A DNA stretch of 64,000 bases from RPQJ01 sp052035645 (GCA_052035645.1 JBPOHK010000033.1:1-64000), one strand, 5' to 3'; positions 26,720-35,484 are shown, counted from the first letter of the stretch. A program made the numbers and translations. Notes: generated by a model from the letters alone, not told the origin.

Positions 26720-27469
26720 GTGACCGCGGCTCCGATCCTCGCCTTCGACGTGGGCGGCTCGTTCGTCAAGGCCGGGCTGGTCGATCCGGCGGCCGCAACG
26801 GTCCTCGGCGAGGTGCTGCGCTGGCCGACGCCCGCGGACGCGGCGCCGGAGGACGTGATCGCGATGCTGGCGGCGATGGCGGACGAGTTGCCGTCGCAGG
26901 GACCGGTCGGCCTGGCGTTCCCCGCGGTCGCCAAGCAGGGCGTCGCATGGACGGCGGCCAACATCGACCGGCGCTGGATCGGCTTCCACGCGCGCGGCGA
27001 ACTGCAGGCGCGCATCCAGCGCCCGGTGGCGTTCCTCAACGACGCGGATGCGGCCGGTGTCGCGGAGATGACGGTGGGGGCGGGCCGGGGCCGCGCGGGC
27101 ACGGTGATGGTGATCACGCTCGGCACGGGCATCGGTTCGGCGCTGTTCGTCGACGGCCGCCTCTACCCGAACACGGAACTGGGCCACCTCGAGGTGGACG
27201 GCGAGGAGGCCGAGCACCGCGCCTCGGCGCGCGTGCGCGCGGACCGGCAACTGGACTGGGAGCAGTGGGCGGACGCGGTGAGCCTGGTGCTCGACGAATA
27301 CCACGCGCTGCTGTGGCCGGACCTGTTCATCGTCGGCGGCGGAGTCACCGAGAACTGGCACCACTTCGGGCACCTGCTGCGCAGCCGCGCGGAGATCGTC
27401 CGCGCGCGCTTCGGCAACGACGCCGGCATCATCGGCGCGGCGATGGCTGCGGCGGCGCTGGCGACCTGA
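26720..27469 (+). CDS. ppgK: ROK-family polyphosphate glucokinase-like protein
   Basis: A 249-residue ROK-fold kinase. AFDVGGSFVKAGLVD (8-22) is the phosphate-1 loop, FLNDADAAGVAEM (105-117) holds the catalytic aspartate, and VITLGTGIGSALFVDGRLYPNTELGHLEVDG-type sequence (131-161) closely matches polyphosphate:glucose phosphotransferases. The expected activity is phosphorylation of glucose with polyphosphate (and perhaps ATP). No CXCGXXGC zinc motif of the longer ROK proteins is present, as expected for PpgK. GTG start 2 bp after potI implies translational coupling with polyamine transport, an unusual neighbour. Confidence 0.75.
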   Translation: MTAAPILAFDVGGSFVKAGLVDPAAATVLGEVLRWPTPADAAPEDVIAMLAAMADELPSQGPVGLAFPAVAKQGVAWTAANIDRRWIGFHARGELQARIQRPVAFLNDADAAGVAEMTVGAGRGRAGTVMVITLGTGIGSALFVDGRLYPNTELGHLEVDGEEAEHRASARVRADRQLDWEQWADAVSLVLDEYHALLWPDLFIVGGGVTENWHHFGHLLRSRAEIVRARFGNDAGIIGAAMAAAALAT

Positions 27470-27888
27470 CGTCCGACCGTGAGCGTGCGGCGGCAAGGAC
27501 GATGTCGGCGGCCCGTCGGTCGGAATCCGGGGTCGTCCCGGGAGGCACGCCGTGACCGCGTTCCGGCGCGGGCGGCAAGCCCCGAACCGGGGCAATCCCG
27601 GGCGACACGCCGCAAGTACGTCCCTGTAGGCTCGCACTCGCCATCCATGGCTCGTGACGGTCGCCCGGAATTGCCCCGGTCCGCGTCTGCGCCCGCGCTG
27701 TCCGGCCGCGGCGACGGTGGACGGGATCCGGAGTCGTTTCGGCAGACCGTCACGCGGCATGGACGCCGCGTGCGAGCCTACAGGGACGTATTCACGGCGT
27801 GTCTGCCGGAACGCACTCCGGATCCCGGCCGACTCGCCGCGGCTGCAGCCGTTCGTCCACCCGGGCCATCCGCTCGCGGCCTCGACCG
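27470..27888. repeat. non-coding region with long imperfect inverted repeat (27603-27662 / 27745-27803)
   Basis: Bases 27603-27662 pair with 27745-27803 in inverted orientation. The core is a perfect 21-base match (27617-27637 with 27770-27790, containing ACGTCCCTGTAGGCTCGCA). Shorter direct copies of CCCGGG(A/C)G(G/A)CACGCCG occur at 27537-27552 and 27597-27612, with a third in reverse near 27796-27810. No gene is supported here. The folding potential suggests an extragenic palindromic repeat family. Confidence 0.6.
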
Positions 27889-29037
27889 ATGACACGGCTC
27901 GAATCGAAACTGCCGAACGTCGGCACCACCATCTTCACCGTCATGTCGCGCCTCGCGGCCGAGTGCGGCGCGATCAACCTGTCGCAGGGTTTCCCGGACT
28001 TCGATCCGCCGCCGCGCCTGGTCGAACTCGTGACCGAGCACATGCGCCGCGGCCTGAACCAGTACGCGCCGATGGCAGGCTGGCCCGCCCTGCGCGAGCA
28101 GGTGGCCGCGAAGCTGCGCGAGTACTACGACGCCACCGTCGACCCCGAGACCGAGGTGACCGTGACCTCCGGCGGCACCGAGGCGCTGTTCGCCGCCATC
28201 CACGCCGTGGTGCGGCCCGGCGACGAAGTCGTCGTGCTCGACCCGTGCTACGACTCCTACGAGCCCGCCGTTGCGCTCGCCGGCGGCCATACCGTCCACG
28301 TGCCGCTGCGGCGCCCCGGTTTCGCGGTGGACTGGGACCGCGTGCGCGATGCGCTGACGCCCCGCACCCGGCTGCTGGTCGTGAACTCGCCGCACAACCC
28401 GAGCGGCGCCGTGTTCGGCGCGGCCGACCTCGATGCCCTCGCCGAGGTGCTGCGCGGGAGCGGCGCGCTGCTGCTGTCCGACGAGGTCTACGAGCACATG
28501 GTCTTCGACGGCGGCGCCCACCAGAGCCTGCTGCGCCGGCCGGGGCTCCGGGAGCGCAGCTTCGTCGTCTCCTCGTTCGGCAAGACCTTCCACGCCACCG
28601 GCTGGAAGATCGCCTACTGCGTCGCGCCGCCGGCCCTCATGGCCGAGTTCCGCAAGGTCCACCAGTTCGTGCAGTTCGCGGTGGCGACGCCGATGCAGGC
28701 CGGGCTCGCCGACTTCCTGCGCGAGTGCCCGCAGCACGCCCGCGGGCTGCCGGCGTTCTACCAGGCCAAGCGCGACCACTTCGCCCGCATCCTGGCCCAG
28801 ACCCGCTTCCGGTTCCGCCCGTCGGCGGGAACCTACTTCCAGGTCGCCGACTACTCGGCGATCAGCGACCTGCCGGACGTCGAGTTCGCACACTGGATGA
28901 CGCGCGAGGCGGGTGTCGCCGTGATCCCGGTTTCCGTATTCTCCCAGGCACCGTCGCCCGAGCGGATCGTGCGGTTCTGCTTCGCCAAGCACGAAGCCAC
29001 GCTCGATGCGGCGGCCGCCAAGCTGAGGCTGCTATGA
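27889..29037 (+). CDS. ybdL: PLP-dependent aminotransferase, YbdL-type (methionine/glutamine transaminase)
   Basis: A 382-residue class I/II aminotransferase. E. coli YbdL (386 residues) prefers methionine, and relatives act as glutamine transaminase K. Visible features: INLSQGFPDFDPP near residue 29, NQYAPMAGWPALRE, N170 in NSPHNPSGAVF, D198 in LLSDEVYEHMVFDG and Schiff-base K232 in SSFGKTFHATGWKIAY. The start at 27889 follows the non-coding repeat region; in-frame sequence further upstream runs through the repeats and is not conserved. It overlaps the omega-amidase gene by 4 bp. Confidence 0.85.
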   Translation: MTRLESKLPNVGTTIFTVMSRLAAECGAINLSQGFPDFDPPPRLVELVTEHMRRGLNQYAPMAGWPALREQVAAKLREYYDATVDPETEVTVTSGGTEALFAAIHAVVRPGDEVVVLDPCYDSYEPAVALAGGHTVHVPLRRPGFAVDWDRVRDALTPRTRLLVVNSPHNPSGAVFGAADLDALAEVLRGSGALLLSDEVYEHMVFDGGAHQSLLRRPGLRERSFVVSSFGKTFHATGWKIAYCVAPPALMAEFRKVHQFVQFAVATPMQAGLADFLRECPQHARGLPAFYQAKRDHFARILAQTRFRFRPSAGTYFQVADYSAISDLPDVEFAHWMTREAGVAVIPVSVFSQAPSPERIVRFCFAKHEATLDAAAAKLRLL

Positions 29038-29825
29038 ACCCCCACCTGCGCGTCACGCTCATCCAGGCCGACCTCGCCTGGCAGGATCCGCCCGCCAACC
29101 GCGCGATGTTCGCGAGCCACTTCCGCGGGCTCGTCGGCCACACCGACCTCGTCGTCCTGCCCGAGATGTTCACCACCGGGTTCTCGATGGACGCCGAAGG
29201 GCTGGCCGAGCCGATGGACGGGCCGACGGTCGAGTGGCTGCGCGAGGAGGCCGCGGCGCTCGGCTGCGCGATCACGGGCAGCGTGATCGTCCGCGACGGC
29301 GACCGCCGGTTCAACCGCCTGCTGTGGGTGACGCCGGATGGGCAGTTGCGGCACTACGACAAGCGGCACCTGTTCCGCATGGCGAAGGAGCACGAGCACT
29401 ACGCGTCCGGCGAATCGCGGCTGGTCGTGCGGCTCAAGGGCTGGCGCATCTGTCCGCTCGTCTGCTACGACCTGCGCTTCCCGGTCTGGAGCCGCAACCG
29501 CGGCGACTACGACCTGCTGCTGTACGTCGCGAACTGGCCGGGACGGCGCAGCGTGGCGTGGCGGACGCTGCTCAGGGCGCGGGCCATCGAGAACGTCAGC
29601 TACGTGGTGGGCGTCAACCGCGTCGGCAAGGACGGCAACGGCGCGACCTATCTCGGCGAGAGCGCAGCGATCGACTTCCTCGGCCAGGTCGTGGCCGGCG
29701 ACCGCGGCGGCGACTTCGTCGAGACGGTGGTGCTCGACCGCGAGTCGCTCGACGCGTTCCGCCGCGACTTCCCGGCCCACCTCGACGCGGACGAGTTCGT
29801 GCTGCCCGGCGTGACCGCCCCGTGA
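29034..29825 (+). CDS. yafV: omega-amidase (YafV/Nit2-like)
   Basis: A 263-residue nitrilase-family amidohydrolase. Catalytic residues are E44 (LPEMFTTGFSM), K110 (YDKRHLFRM) and C144 (VCYDLRFPVWSR). These signatures match YafV/omega-amidase, which hydrolyses alpha-ketoglutaramate or alpha-ketosuccinamate. Paired with a YbdL-type transaminase it would complete the glutamine transaminase-omega-amidase route: a keto acid such as 4-methylthio-2-oxobutyrate is aminated with glutamine and the resulting ketoglutaramate is hydrolysed to 2-oxoglutarate. Start and stop overlap its neighbours by 4 bp each. Confidence 0.85.
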   Translation: MNPHLRVTLIQADLAWQDPPANRAMFASHFRGLVGHTDLVVLPEMFTTGFSMDAEGLAEPMDGPTVEWLREEAAALGCAITGSVIVRDGDRRFNRLLWVTPDGQLRHYDKRHLFRMAKEHEHYASGESRLVVRLKGWRICPLVCYDLRFPVWSRNRGDYDLLLYVANWPGRRSVAWRTLLRARAIENVSYVVGVNRVGKDGNGATYLGESAAIDFLGQVVAGDRGGDFVETVVLDRESLDAFRRDFPAHLDADEFVLPGVTAP

Positions 29826-30997
29826 AGAAGCGCACCCGCGTCACGCACCCGCGCGAAGTGACGGTGCCGGCCGACAACCGCCCGCTGGTCGGCCCGATCT
29901 ACCAGTCCGTCAAGTTCACCTTCGACGACGTCGCGCAGACGAAGGCCTATTTCGCGCGCCAGCGCGACGGCTACTACTATTCCCGCGTCTCGAATCCCAC
30001 GTTGCGCCAGCTGGAGCAGTTGCTGGCCGACCTGCAGGGCCGCGACGGCTGCCTGCTCGCCGGCTCCGGCGTGGCGGCGATCTCGATGCCGCTGCTGACG
30101 CTGCTCAAGTCCGGCGATCACGTGGTGCACTTCGCGGAGCTGTACCAGCCGACGCGCGCGCTGGTGCACGGGCTGCTCGGCCGCTTCGGCGTCACCAGCA
30201 CGCTGCTCTCGATCGACGACCTCGCGGGCCTGGAGCGCGAGCTGGCGGCACGGCCGACGCGCCTGGTCGTGTTCGAGTCGCCCACCAACCCGGTCCTGAA
30301 GGTGGCGGACATCGCCCGCATCACGGCGGCGGCGCGCCGGCACGGGGCGCTCACGCTGATGGACAACACGCTTGCGGGGTTCCACCAGCACGGCCAGTAC
30401 GACGTGGACATCTTCGCCCACAGCCTGACCAAGTTCGCCTCCGGGCACGGCGACGTGATGGGCGGCGCGATCATTGCGCGGCGCGAGCTGATCGACGAAA
30501 TGTGGGAGGACTTCAGCCACCTCGGGCCGACGCTCGACCCGCACGCGGCCTACCTGCTGCTGCGCGGCATGAAGACGTACTGCCTGCGCCGCGACGCGCA
30601 GTGCGCCGCCGCGCTGCAGGTTGCCCGCTTCCTGCAGGGGCATCCGGCCGTCGCGCGCGTCCGCTACCCCGGCCTGCCGGAGGATCCGGGCCACGCGCTC
30701 GCCCGCGCGCAGATGGAGGACTTCGGTTCGCTGGTGACCTTCGACGTGCGCGGCGGGCTGGAGGCCGGCAATCGCGTCGCGGAGGCGCTCGAGCTGTTCG
30801 CCATCGCCGCGAGTCTCGGCTCGACGGAGTCGCTCGTGCTCGCGCCCGGGCTGTTCCAGCCGCGCGGCCTCACGGAGGAGCAGCGCGCCTGGACCGACAT
30901 CCGGCCGGGCACGCTGAGACTCTCGATCGGCATCGAGGATGCGGACGACCTGATGGCCGACCTGGACCAGGCGCTGCGGTCCTGCGGCGGCGGTTAG
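29822..30997 (+). CDS. Cys/Met metabolism PLP-dependent enzyme (cystathionine gamma-lyase/synthase family)
   Basis: A 391-residue trans-sulfuration family enzyme. YYSRVSNPTLRQLE (51-64), ESPTNPVLKVADI (152-164), DNTLAGFHQHG (181-191) and the PLP lysine K204 in HSLTKFASGHGDVMGG fit the fold, and LGSTESLVLAPG occurs near the C-terminus. The usual HSATKY.GGHSD form is altered to HSLTKFASGHGD, so cystathionine beta/gamma-lyase, methionine gamma-lyase or O-acylhomoserine sulfhydrylase cannot be separated by eye. The coding sequence starts with GTG in a GTGA overlap with the omega-amidase, placing it in a sulfur amino acid operon. Confidence 0.8.
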   Translation: MKKRTRVTHPREVTVPADNRPLVGPIYQSVKFTFDDVAQTKAYFARQRDGYYYSRVSNPTLRQLEQLLADLQGRDGCLLAGSGVAAISMPLLTLLKSGDHVVHFAELYQPTRALVHGLLGRFGVTSTLLSIDDLAGLERELAARPTRLVVFESPTNPVLKVADIARITAAARRHGALTLMDNTLAGFHQHGQYDVDIFAHSLTKFASGHGDVMGGAIIARRELIDEMWEDFSHLGPTLDPHAAYLLLRGMKTYCLRRDAQCAAALQVARFLQGHPAVARVRYPGLPEDPGHALARAQMEDFGSLVTFDVRGGLEAGNRVAEALELFAIAASLGSTESLVLAPGLFQPRGLTEEQRAWTDIRPGTLRLSIGIEDADDLMADLDQALRSCGGG

Positions 30998-31053
30998 CCG
31001 GCCCGAGGCGTCTCGCTGCCGGGAGACCGGCCGCAGGCGAGGCTGTACAAAGC

Positions 31054-31081
31054 TTGCGTCCGGGTCGCGCGTGGGTATGAT
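31054..31081 (+). promoter_or_regulatory. candidate sigma-70 promoter for the small acidic gene
   Basis: TTGCGT (31054-31059) and TATGAT (31076-31081) are separated by 16 bases. The 291-base gap 30998-31288 otherwise shows no gene that I can support; the leader would be about 200 bases long. Confidence 0.5.
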
Positions 31082-31288
31082 CGGGCAGTGGTCCACGATG
31101 ACCATGGAGGCGGACCGGACCCGTGCCGGCGGCGTCTCGCGAAGAATGAACGAGTACGAGGGGGTTTCACGTGGCGGGTGTCGCACGACGGGGTCGTGAG
31201 CCCACGGTCGTGCGGATGCGGGCGGCGTGATCCTCGCCGCCGCGATCGTCATGGTCGGCGGCGCGGGTGAGCGAGGGAGAGGTTGAGC

Positions 31289-31555
31289 ATGTCAGAGGTC
31301 AAGCGGCCGCGTCCGGGGGAGGACGTCGCCGACGAGCAGCGGACGGACGAAGGGTGCACCGAGCAACTCGAGGTCGGGCAGGTGCAGGCCGGGACTCCGG
31401 CGCGGGACGGACTGTGGGCGTTCGCGGAACTGGACCCGGATCGTCGCCACCTGTCGGAGGAACTCAACGCCGTGGCGCTGAGCCGGGAGGAATTCGCGGC
31501 GCTGGGCGAGGCGATCGTCGCCCGGCTGGTCGCGGCCCACAAGCGCGTGCAGTGA
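31289..31555 (+). CDS. small acidic protein, hypothetical (88 aa)
   Basis: An 88-residue soluble, acidic protein with no family recognised. The N-terminal half is polar and probably disordered (VKRPRPGEDVADEQRTDEG). The C-terminal half looks helical (LSREEFAALGEAIVARLVAA). GGGAGAGG precedes the ATG at 31289; the TTG at 31283 is less likely. Thirteen bases separate it from the MFS-acyltransferase gene, so it may be the leader gene of that operon. Confidence 0.5.
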   Translation: MSEVKRPRPGEDVADEQRTDEGCTEQLEVGQVQAGTPARDGLWAFAELDPDRRHLSEELNAVALSREEFAALGEAIVARLVAAHKRVQ

Positions 31556-31568
31556 CCCCGCGCCCCGG

Positions 31569-33455
31569 GTGAGCCAGCACGGCCAGTTCCACCTGTTGTC
31601 GGAGCGGCGCTTCGGCCCGTTCTTCGTCACGCAGTTCCTCGGCGCGTTCAACGACAACCACTTCAAGAACGCGCTGGCGCTGCTGGTCACCTTCCACGCG
31701 ACGTCGCTCACCACCCTGGCGCCCTCGACGGTGGTGAACCTCGCGGCCGGGCTGTTCATCCTGCCGTTCTTCCTCTTTTCCGCCACGGCCGGCCAGCTGG
31801 CGGACAAGTACGACAAGGCGCGCATCATCCGCGTCGTGAAGGCGCTCGAGATCGGCATCATGGCGGTCGGCGCGCTCGGCTTCGTGTGCGAGAGCCTGCC
31901 CGTGCTGCTCGCGGCGCTGTTCCTGATGGGCGTGCACTCGACGGTCTTCGGCCCCGTGAAGTACGCGCTGCTGCCGCAGACGCTGCACCCGCAGGAACTC
32001 GTGGGCGGCAACGCGCTGGTCGAGACCGGCACGTCGCTCGCCATCCTGCTCGGCACGATCCTGGGCGGCGTGCTGGTCGCGCTGCCCGGCGGGCCGACGC
32101 GCTGGGTGCCGGCGGTCGGCATCGCCATCGCCGTGGCGGGCTACCTCGCCGCACGCTTCGTCCCCAGTGCGCCGGCCGTCGCGCCCGGACTCGCGATCCG
32201 GTGGAACCCGCTCGCCGAGACGCTGCGCAACCTGCGCTTCACCGCCACGGACCGCACGCTGTTCCTGTCCATCCTCGGCGTGTCCTGGTTCTGGCTCTAC
32301 GGGCTCGTGTTCCTGTCGCAGTTCCCCGAGTACGCCCGCACGAGCCTCGGCGGGACCGAGCACGTGGTCACGCTGCTGCTGACCGTGTTCTCGGTCGGCA
32401 TCGCGGTCGGCTCGCTGCTGTGCGAGCGCATGTCCGGGCGCAAGGTCGAGATCGGGCTCGTGCCGTTCGGGGCCATCGGCCTGACCGTGTTCGCGATCGA
32501 CCTCGCGTTCGCGACGCCCGCCCTGCCGCCGGGCACCGTGCGCGGCGCACTCGGGTTCCTGCGGGCCGACGGCAGCGCCCGCGTGCTCCTCGACCTGGCC
32601 CTGATCGGCGTGTTCGGCGGCTTCTACATCGTGCCGCTGTATGCGCTGATCCAGAGCCGCGCCGAGCCCGGCCACCAGTCGCGCATCATCGCGGGCAACA
32701 ACATCCTGAACGCGCTGTTCATGGTGGCCGGGGCCGCGCTGTGCGCGCTGCTGCTCGGCCGCGGCCTCACGATCCCGCAGCTGTTCCTGGTGGTCGCGCT
32801 GATGAACGCGGCCGTCGCGGTGTTCATCTTCCTGCGGGTGCCCGAGTTCCTGATGCGCTTCCTGGCGTGGCTGCTCGTGAAGGCGATCTACCGGGTGCGG
32901 GCCACCGGCCTCGAGCAGGTGCCGCAGGACGGTGCGGCGCTGGTCGTGTGCAACCACGTGAGCTTCGTCGATCCGATCGTGCTGATGGGCCTGTCGCCCC
33001 GTCCCATCCGCTTCGTCATGGACCACCGCATCTTCCGCATTCCCGTGATGAACTTCGTCTTCCGCACCAGCCGCGCGATCCCGATCGCGCCGCGCAAGGA
33101 GGATGCCGCGCTGATGGAGCGTGCGTTCGGCGAGGTCGACGCCGCCCTCGCGCAGGGCGACCTCGTCGGCATCTTCCCGGAGGGTGCGATCACCCGCGAC
33201 GGCGAAATCGCGCCGTTCCGGCCCGGCATCGGCCGCATCCTCGCGGCCCGGCCCGTGCCGGTCGTGCCCATGGCGCTGCAGGGCCTGTGGGGCAGCTTCT
33301 TCAGCCGCGTGGGCGGCAAGGCGATGACGCGGCCGTTCCGTCGCGGCGTGTTCACGCGCATCGGGCTGGCGGTCGGCAGGCCGCTCGCGCCGGCGGATGC
33401 GACGCCGGAGGCGCTGCAGGCGCGCGTGCTCGAACTGCGCGGCGACGCCCGCTAG
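31569..33455 (+). CDS. MFS transporter fused to 1-acyl-glycerol-3-phosphate-type acyltransferase (LplT-Aas-like)
   Basis: A 628-residue fusion. Residues 1 to about 420 are an MFS transporter with many membrane segments, starting FFVTQFLGAFNDNHFKNAL, which strongly recalls the lysophospholipid transporter LplT. Residues about 440-628 are a PlsC-type acyltransferase with CNHVSFVDP near 461 (the HX4D-type catalytic site) and IFPEGAITRDG near 534. E. coli Aas adds an acyl-ACP synthetase domain, which is missing here. The likely role is flipping lysophospholipid inward and re-acylating it at the inner membrane, by homology. GTG start. Confidence 0.82.
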   Translation: MSQHGQFHLLSERRFGPFFVTQFLGAFNDNHFKNALALLVTFHATSLTTLAPSTVVNLAAGLFILPFFLFSATAGQLADKYDKARIIRVVKALEIGIMAVGALGFVCESLPVLLAALFLMGVHSTVFGPVKYALLPQTLHPQELVGGNALVETGTSLAILLGTILGGVLVALPGGPTRWVPAVGIAIAVAGYLAARFVPSAPAVAPGLAIRWNPLAETLRNLRFTATDRTLFLSILGVSWFWLYGLVFLSQFPEYARTSLGGTEHVVTLLLTVFSVGIAVGSLLCERMSGRKVEIGLVPFGAIGLTVFAIDLAFATPALPPGTVRGALGFLRADGSARVLLDLALIGVFGGFYIVPLYALIQSRAEPGHQSRIIAGNNILNALFMVAGAALCALLLGRGLTIPQLFLVVALMNAAVAVFIFLRVPEFLMRFLAWLLVKAIYRVRATGLEQVPQDGAALVVCNHVSFVDPIVLMGLSPRPIRFVMDHRIFRIPVMNFVFRTSRAIPIAPRKEDAALMERAFGEVDAALAQGDLVGIFPEGAITRDGEIAPFRPGIGRILAARPVPVVPMALQGLWGSFFSRVGGKAMTRPFRRGVFTRIGLAVGRPLAPADATPEALQARVLELRGDAR

Positions 33456-33468
33456 CGCCCGGCGCGTC

Positions 33469-34371
33469 TCAGCCGACGGACCACTCGCTCGCCTCGCGCA
33501 GCAGGTGCGCGTGGAACACCCGCGCGATCGGCGAGAGCTGCTTCGCGCGCGGATGCACGACGTGCCACTGCGAGCGGATCGGCAGGCCGGTCACCGGCAG
33601 GACGCACAGGTCGCGGCGCGGTTCGGTGCCGCGCAGTGCGTGCTGCGAGAGGATGGCCACGCCCAGGTGGCCCGCGACCGCTTCCTTGATGGCCTCGTTG
33701 CTGCCGAGTTCGAGCCGGCGGGCCGGCGCGAAGCCCTGCGCGTCGAGGAAACGGTCCGTGGCGAGCCGGGTGCCGGAGCCGCGCTCGCGCAGGATGAAGC
33801 GCTCGTCCTCAAGCAGGCGCAGCGCGACCCGGCGGCGGCCGGCGAGCGCGTGGCCGCGCGGCGCGACCATCACCAGCGGGTTGGCGAGGAAGACGCGGTC
33901 CTCCAGGTCCACGTCGGTCGGCGGCATCGACATCACGTACAGGTCGTCGAGGTTGTCGCGCAGGCGCTGCACGACGCCGTCCCGGTTCAGCACCTCGAGC
34001 GAGATCTCGATGCCCGGGTGCCGCGCGCAGAAGCTGCCGAGCAGGCGCGGCACGAAGTACTTCGCCGTGCTCACCACGGCGACGCGCAGCCGGCCGCTCG
34101 TCAGCCCGCGCATGGCGGCGACCGTCTGGCCGTAGCGTTCCCATTCGTCGACGATCGCCCGCGCGGTGCGGGCCAGCTGCCGGCCCGCCTCGGTCAGGTG
34201 GACCTTGCGCGCCACGACTTCGTACAGCGGCAGGCCCACCGCGGCCGCGATCTCGCGCAACTGCATCGAGGCCGTCGGCTGGGTGACGTGCATGGAGCGG
34301 GCGGCCGCCGTGACGCTGCCGGTGTCGGCGAGGGCCACGAACAGGCGCAGCTGGCGGAAGGTGACATTCAT
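33469..34371 (-). CDS. LysR-type regulator, CbbR/CmpR-like
   Basis: A 300-residue LysR regulator. The winged helix-turn-helix occupies residues 1-60 (FRQLRLFVALADTGSVTAAA, then TQPTASMQLREI). The effector domain has RDNLDDLYVMSMPPTDVDLE, FILRERGSGTR and LGSNEAIKEAVAGHLGVAILS, which are characteristic of CbbR/CmpR, the regulators of CO2 fixation and bicarbonate uptake genes. The start at 34371 (MNVTFRQLRLF) is preferred over a 9-residue extension. It diverges from the SbtA-like transporter and is expected to control it from the shared 95-bp region. Confidence 0.85.
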   Translation of the reverse strand: MNVTFRQLRLFVALADTGSVTAAARSMHVTQPTASMQLREIAAAVGLPLYEVVARKVHLTEAGRQLARTARAIVDEWERYGQTVAAMRGLTSGRLRVAVVSTAKYFVPRLLGSFCARHPGIEISLEVLNRDGVVQRLRDNLDDLYVMSMPPTDVDLEDRVFLANPLVMVAPRGHALAGRRRVALRLLEDERFILRERGSGTRLATDRFLDAQGFAPARRLELGSNEAIKEAVAGHLGVAILSQHALRGTEPRRDLCVLPVTGLPIRSQWHVVHPRAKQLSPIARVFHAHLLREASEWSVG

Positions 34372-34466
34372 AGAAAAAGACTTATGGAGACGTTGCATAA
34401 AATCGATTTTACCAGATGAGCCTGACTGCCTAGGATGCGCCGGCCCCGGCCACCCTGCGGAGCGCC
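34372..34466. promoter_or_regulatory. LysR operator and sbtA-like promoter
   Basis: TTATG-N9-CATAA (34382-34400) is a 19-bp palindrome of the LysR T-N11-A type. On the plus strand, TTTACC (34408-34413) and TAGGAT (34431-34436) are spaced by 17 bases, placing the palindrome near -52 relative to the expected start, a usual activator position. GGAG lies just before the transporter ATG. Confidence 0.6.
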
Positions 34467-35468
34467 ATGCACAACCTGATCGATCCGGCCATTCTGTTCT
34501 TCGTGCTCGGAGTCTTCGCCGGGCTCGTCCGCTCGAACCTCGAGATCCCCGCGCCGATCGCGCGCTTCCTGTCGCTGTACCTGCTGATGGCGCTCGGGCT
34601 GAAGGGCGGATTCGCGCTCGCGCAGTCGGGGCTGACCGCCCAGGTCGCGACCGGGCTGGGGCTGGCGGTGCTGCTGGCGCTCGCGATCCCGGCGATCGGC
34701 TACGCGGTGCTCGTGCGCATCGTCCCGCGCTTCGACGCCGCGGCCCTCGCGGCCACCTATGGCTCGGTGAGCGCGGTGACCTTCATCACCGCCATCGGTC
34801 ACCTCGAGCGCTCCGGCACGCCCTACGGCGGCCACATGGCGGCGGCCATGGCGCTGATGGAGTCCCCGGCGATCATCCTGGCCGTGCTCGCGGCCAATGC
34901 GCTGCGGCGGCGCGAGGCGGCGGTCCCGCCTCCGCAGTCCGGGCCCGCCGCGGCGGTCGCATTGCCCGCGGGCGGCCTGTCGCCCGGCAAGGTGCTGCAC
35001 GAGTCCTTCACGGACGGCGCGCAACTGCTGCTGCTCGGTGCGATGGTGGTCGGCATGGTGAGCGGCGACGCCGGTCACCGCGCGATGCAGCCGTTCTCCG
35101 GCGACCTGTTCAAGGGCATGCTCGCGTTCTTCCTGCTCGACATGGGGCTCATGACGGCGCGCAACCTGCCGGGCCTGCGCCGCCACTCGCCGTGGCTGAT
35201 CGGCTACGGCCTGCTGGCGCCGCCGGCGCATGCCCTGCTGGCGCTGGCGCTCGGCGCATCGGCCGGGCTCCCGGTGGGCGATCTCACGCTGCTGATGGTG
35301 CTGGCCGCCAGCGCCTCGTACATCGCCGTGCCGGCCGTCGTGCGCTACGCCATCCCCGAGGCCAATCCGTCCCTGTACTTCGGGCTCTCGCTCGGCCTGA
35401 CCTTCCCGTTCAACATCCTCGTCGGCATCCCGGTGTATGCGGGACTCGCGGCGCGGTTCGGCAGCTGA
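34467..35468 (+). CDS. SbtA-family sodium-dependent bicarbonate transporter
   Basis: A 333-residue polytopic membrane protein of the SbtA (DUF897) family, with about ten hydrophobic segments. Family-like stretches include DPAILFFVLGVFAGLVRSNL at the N-terminus, ATYGSVSAVTFITAI and MESPAIILAV in the first half, the inverted-repeat half FLLDMGLMTARNL, and SASYIAVPAVVRYAIPEANP near the end. In cyanobacteria SbtA imports bicarbonate with sodium for CO2 fixation; homologues are also known in proteobacterial autotrophs. Here it pairs with a CbbR-like regulator. No SbtB or carboxysome gene is in the window, so use for anaplerotic carboxylation is possible. Confidence 0.82.
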   Translation: MHNLIDPAILFFVLGVFAGLVRSNLEIPAPIARFLSLYLLMALGLKGGFALAQSGLTAQVATGLGLAVLLALAIPAIGYAVLVRIVPRFDAAALAATYGSVSAVTFITAIGHLERSGTPYGGHMAAAMALMESPAIILAVLAANALRRREAAVPPPQSGPAAAVALPAGGLSPGKVLHESFTDGAQLLLLGAMVVGMVSGDAGHRAMQPFSGDLFKGMLAFFLLDMGLMTARNLPGLRRHSPWLIGYGLLAPPAHALLALALGASAGLPVGDLTLLMVLAASASYIAVPAVVRYAIPEANPSLYFGLSLGLTFPFNILVGIPVYAGLAARFGS

Positions 35469-35484
35469 GGCCGGGCCCGGTCGC

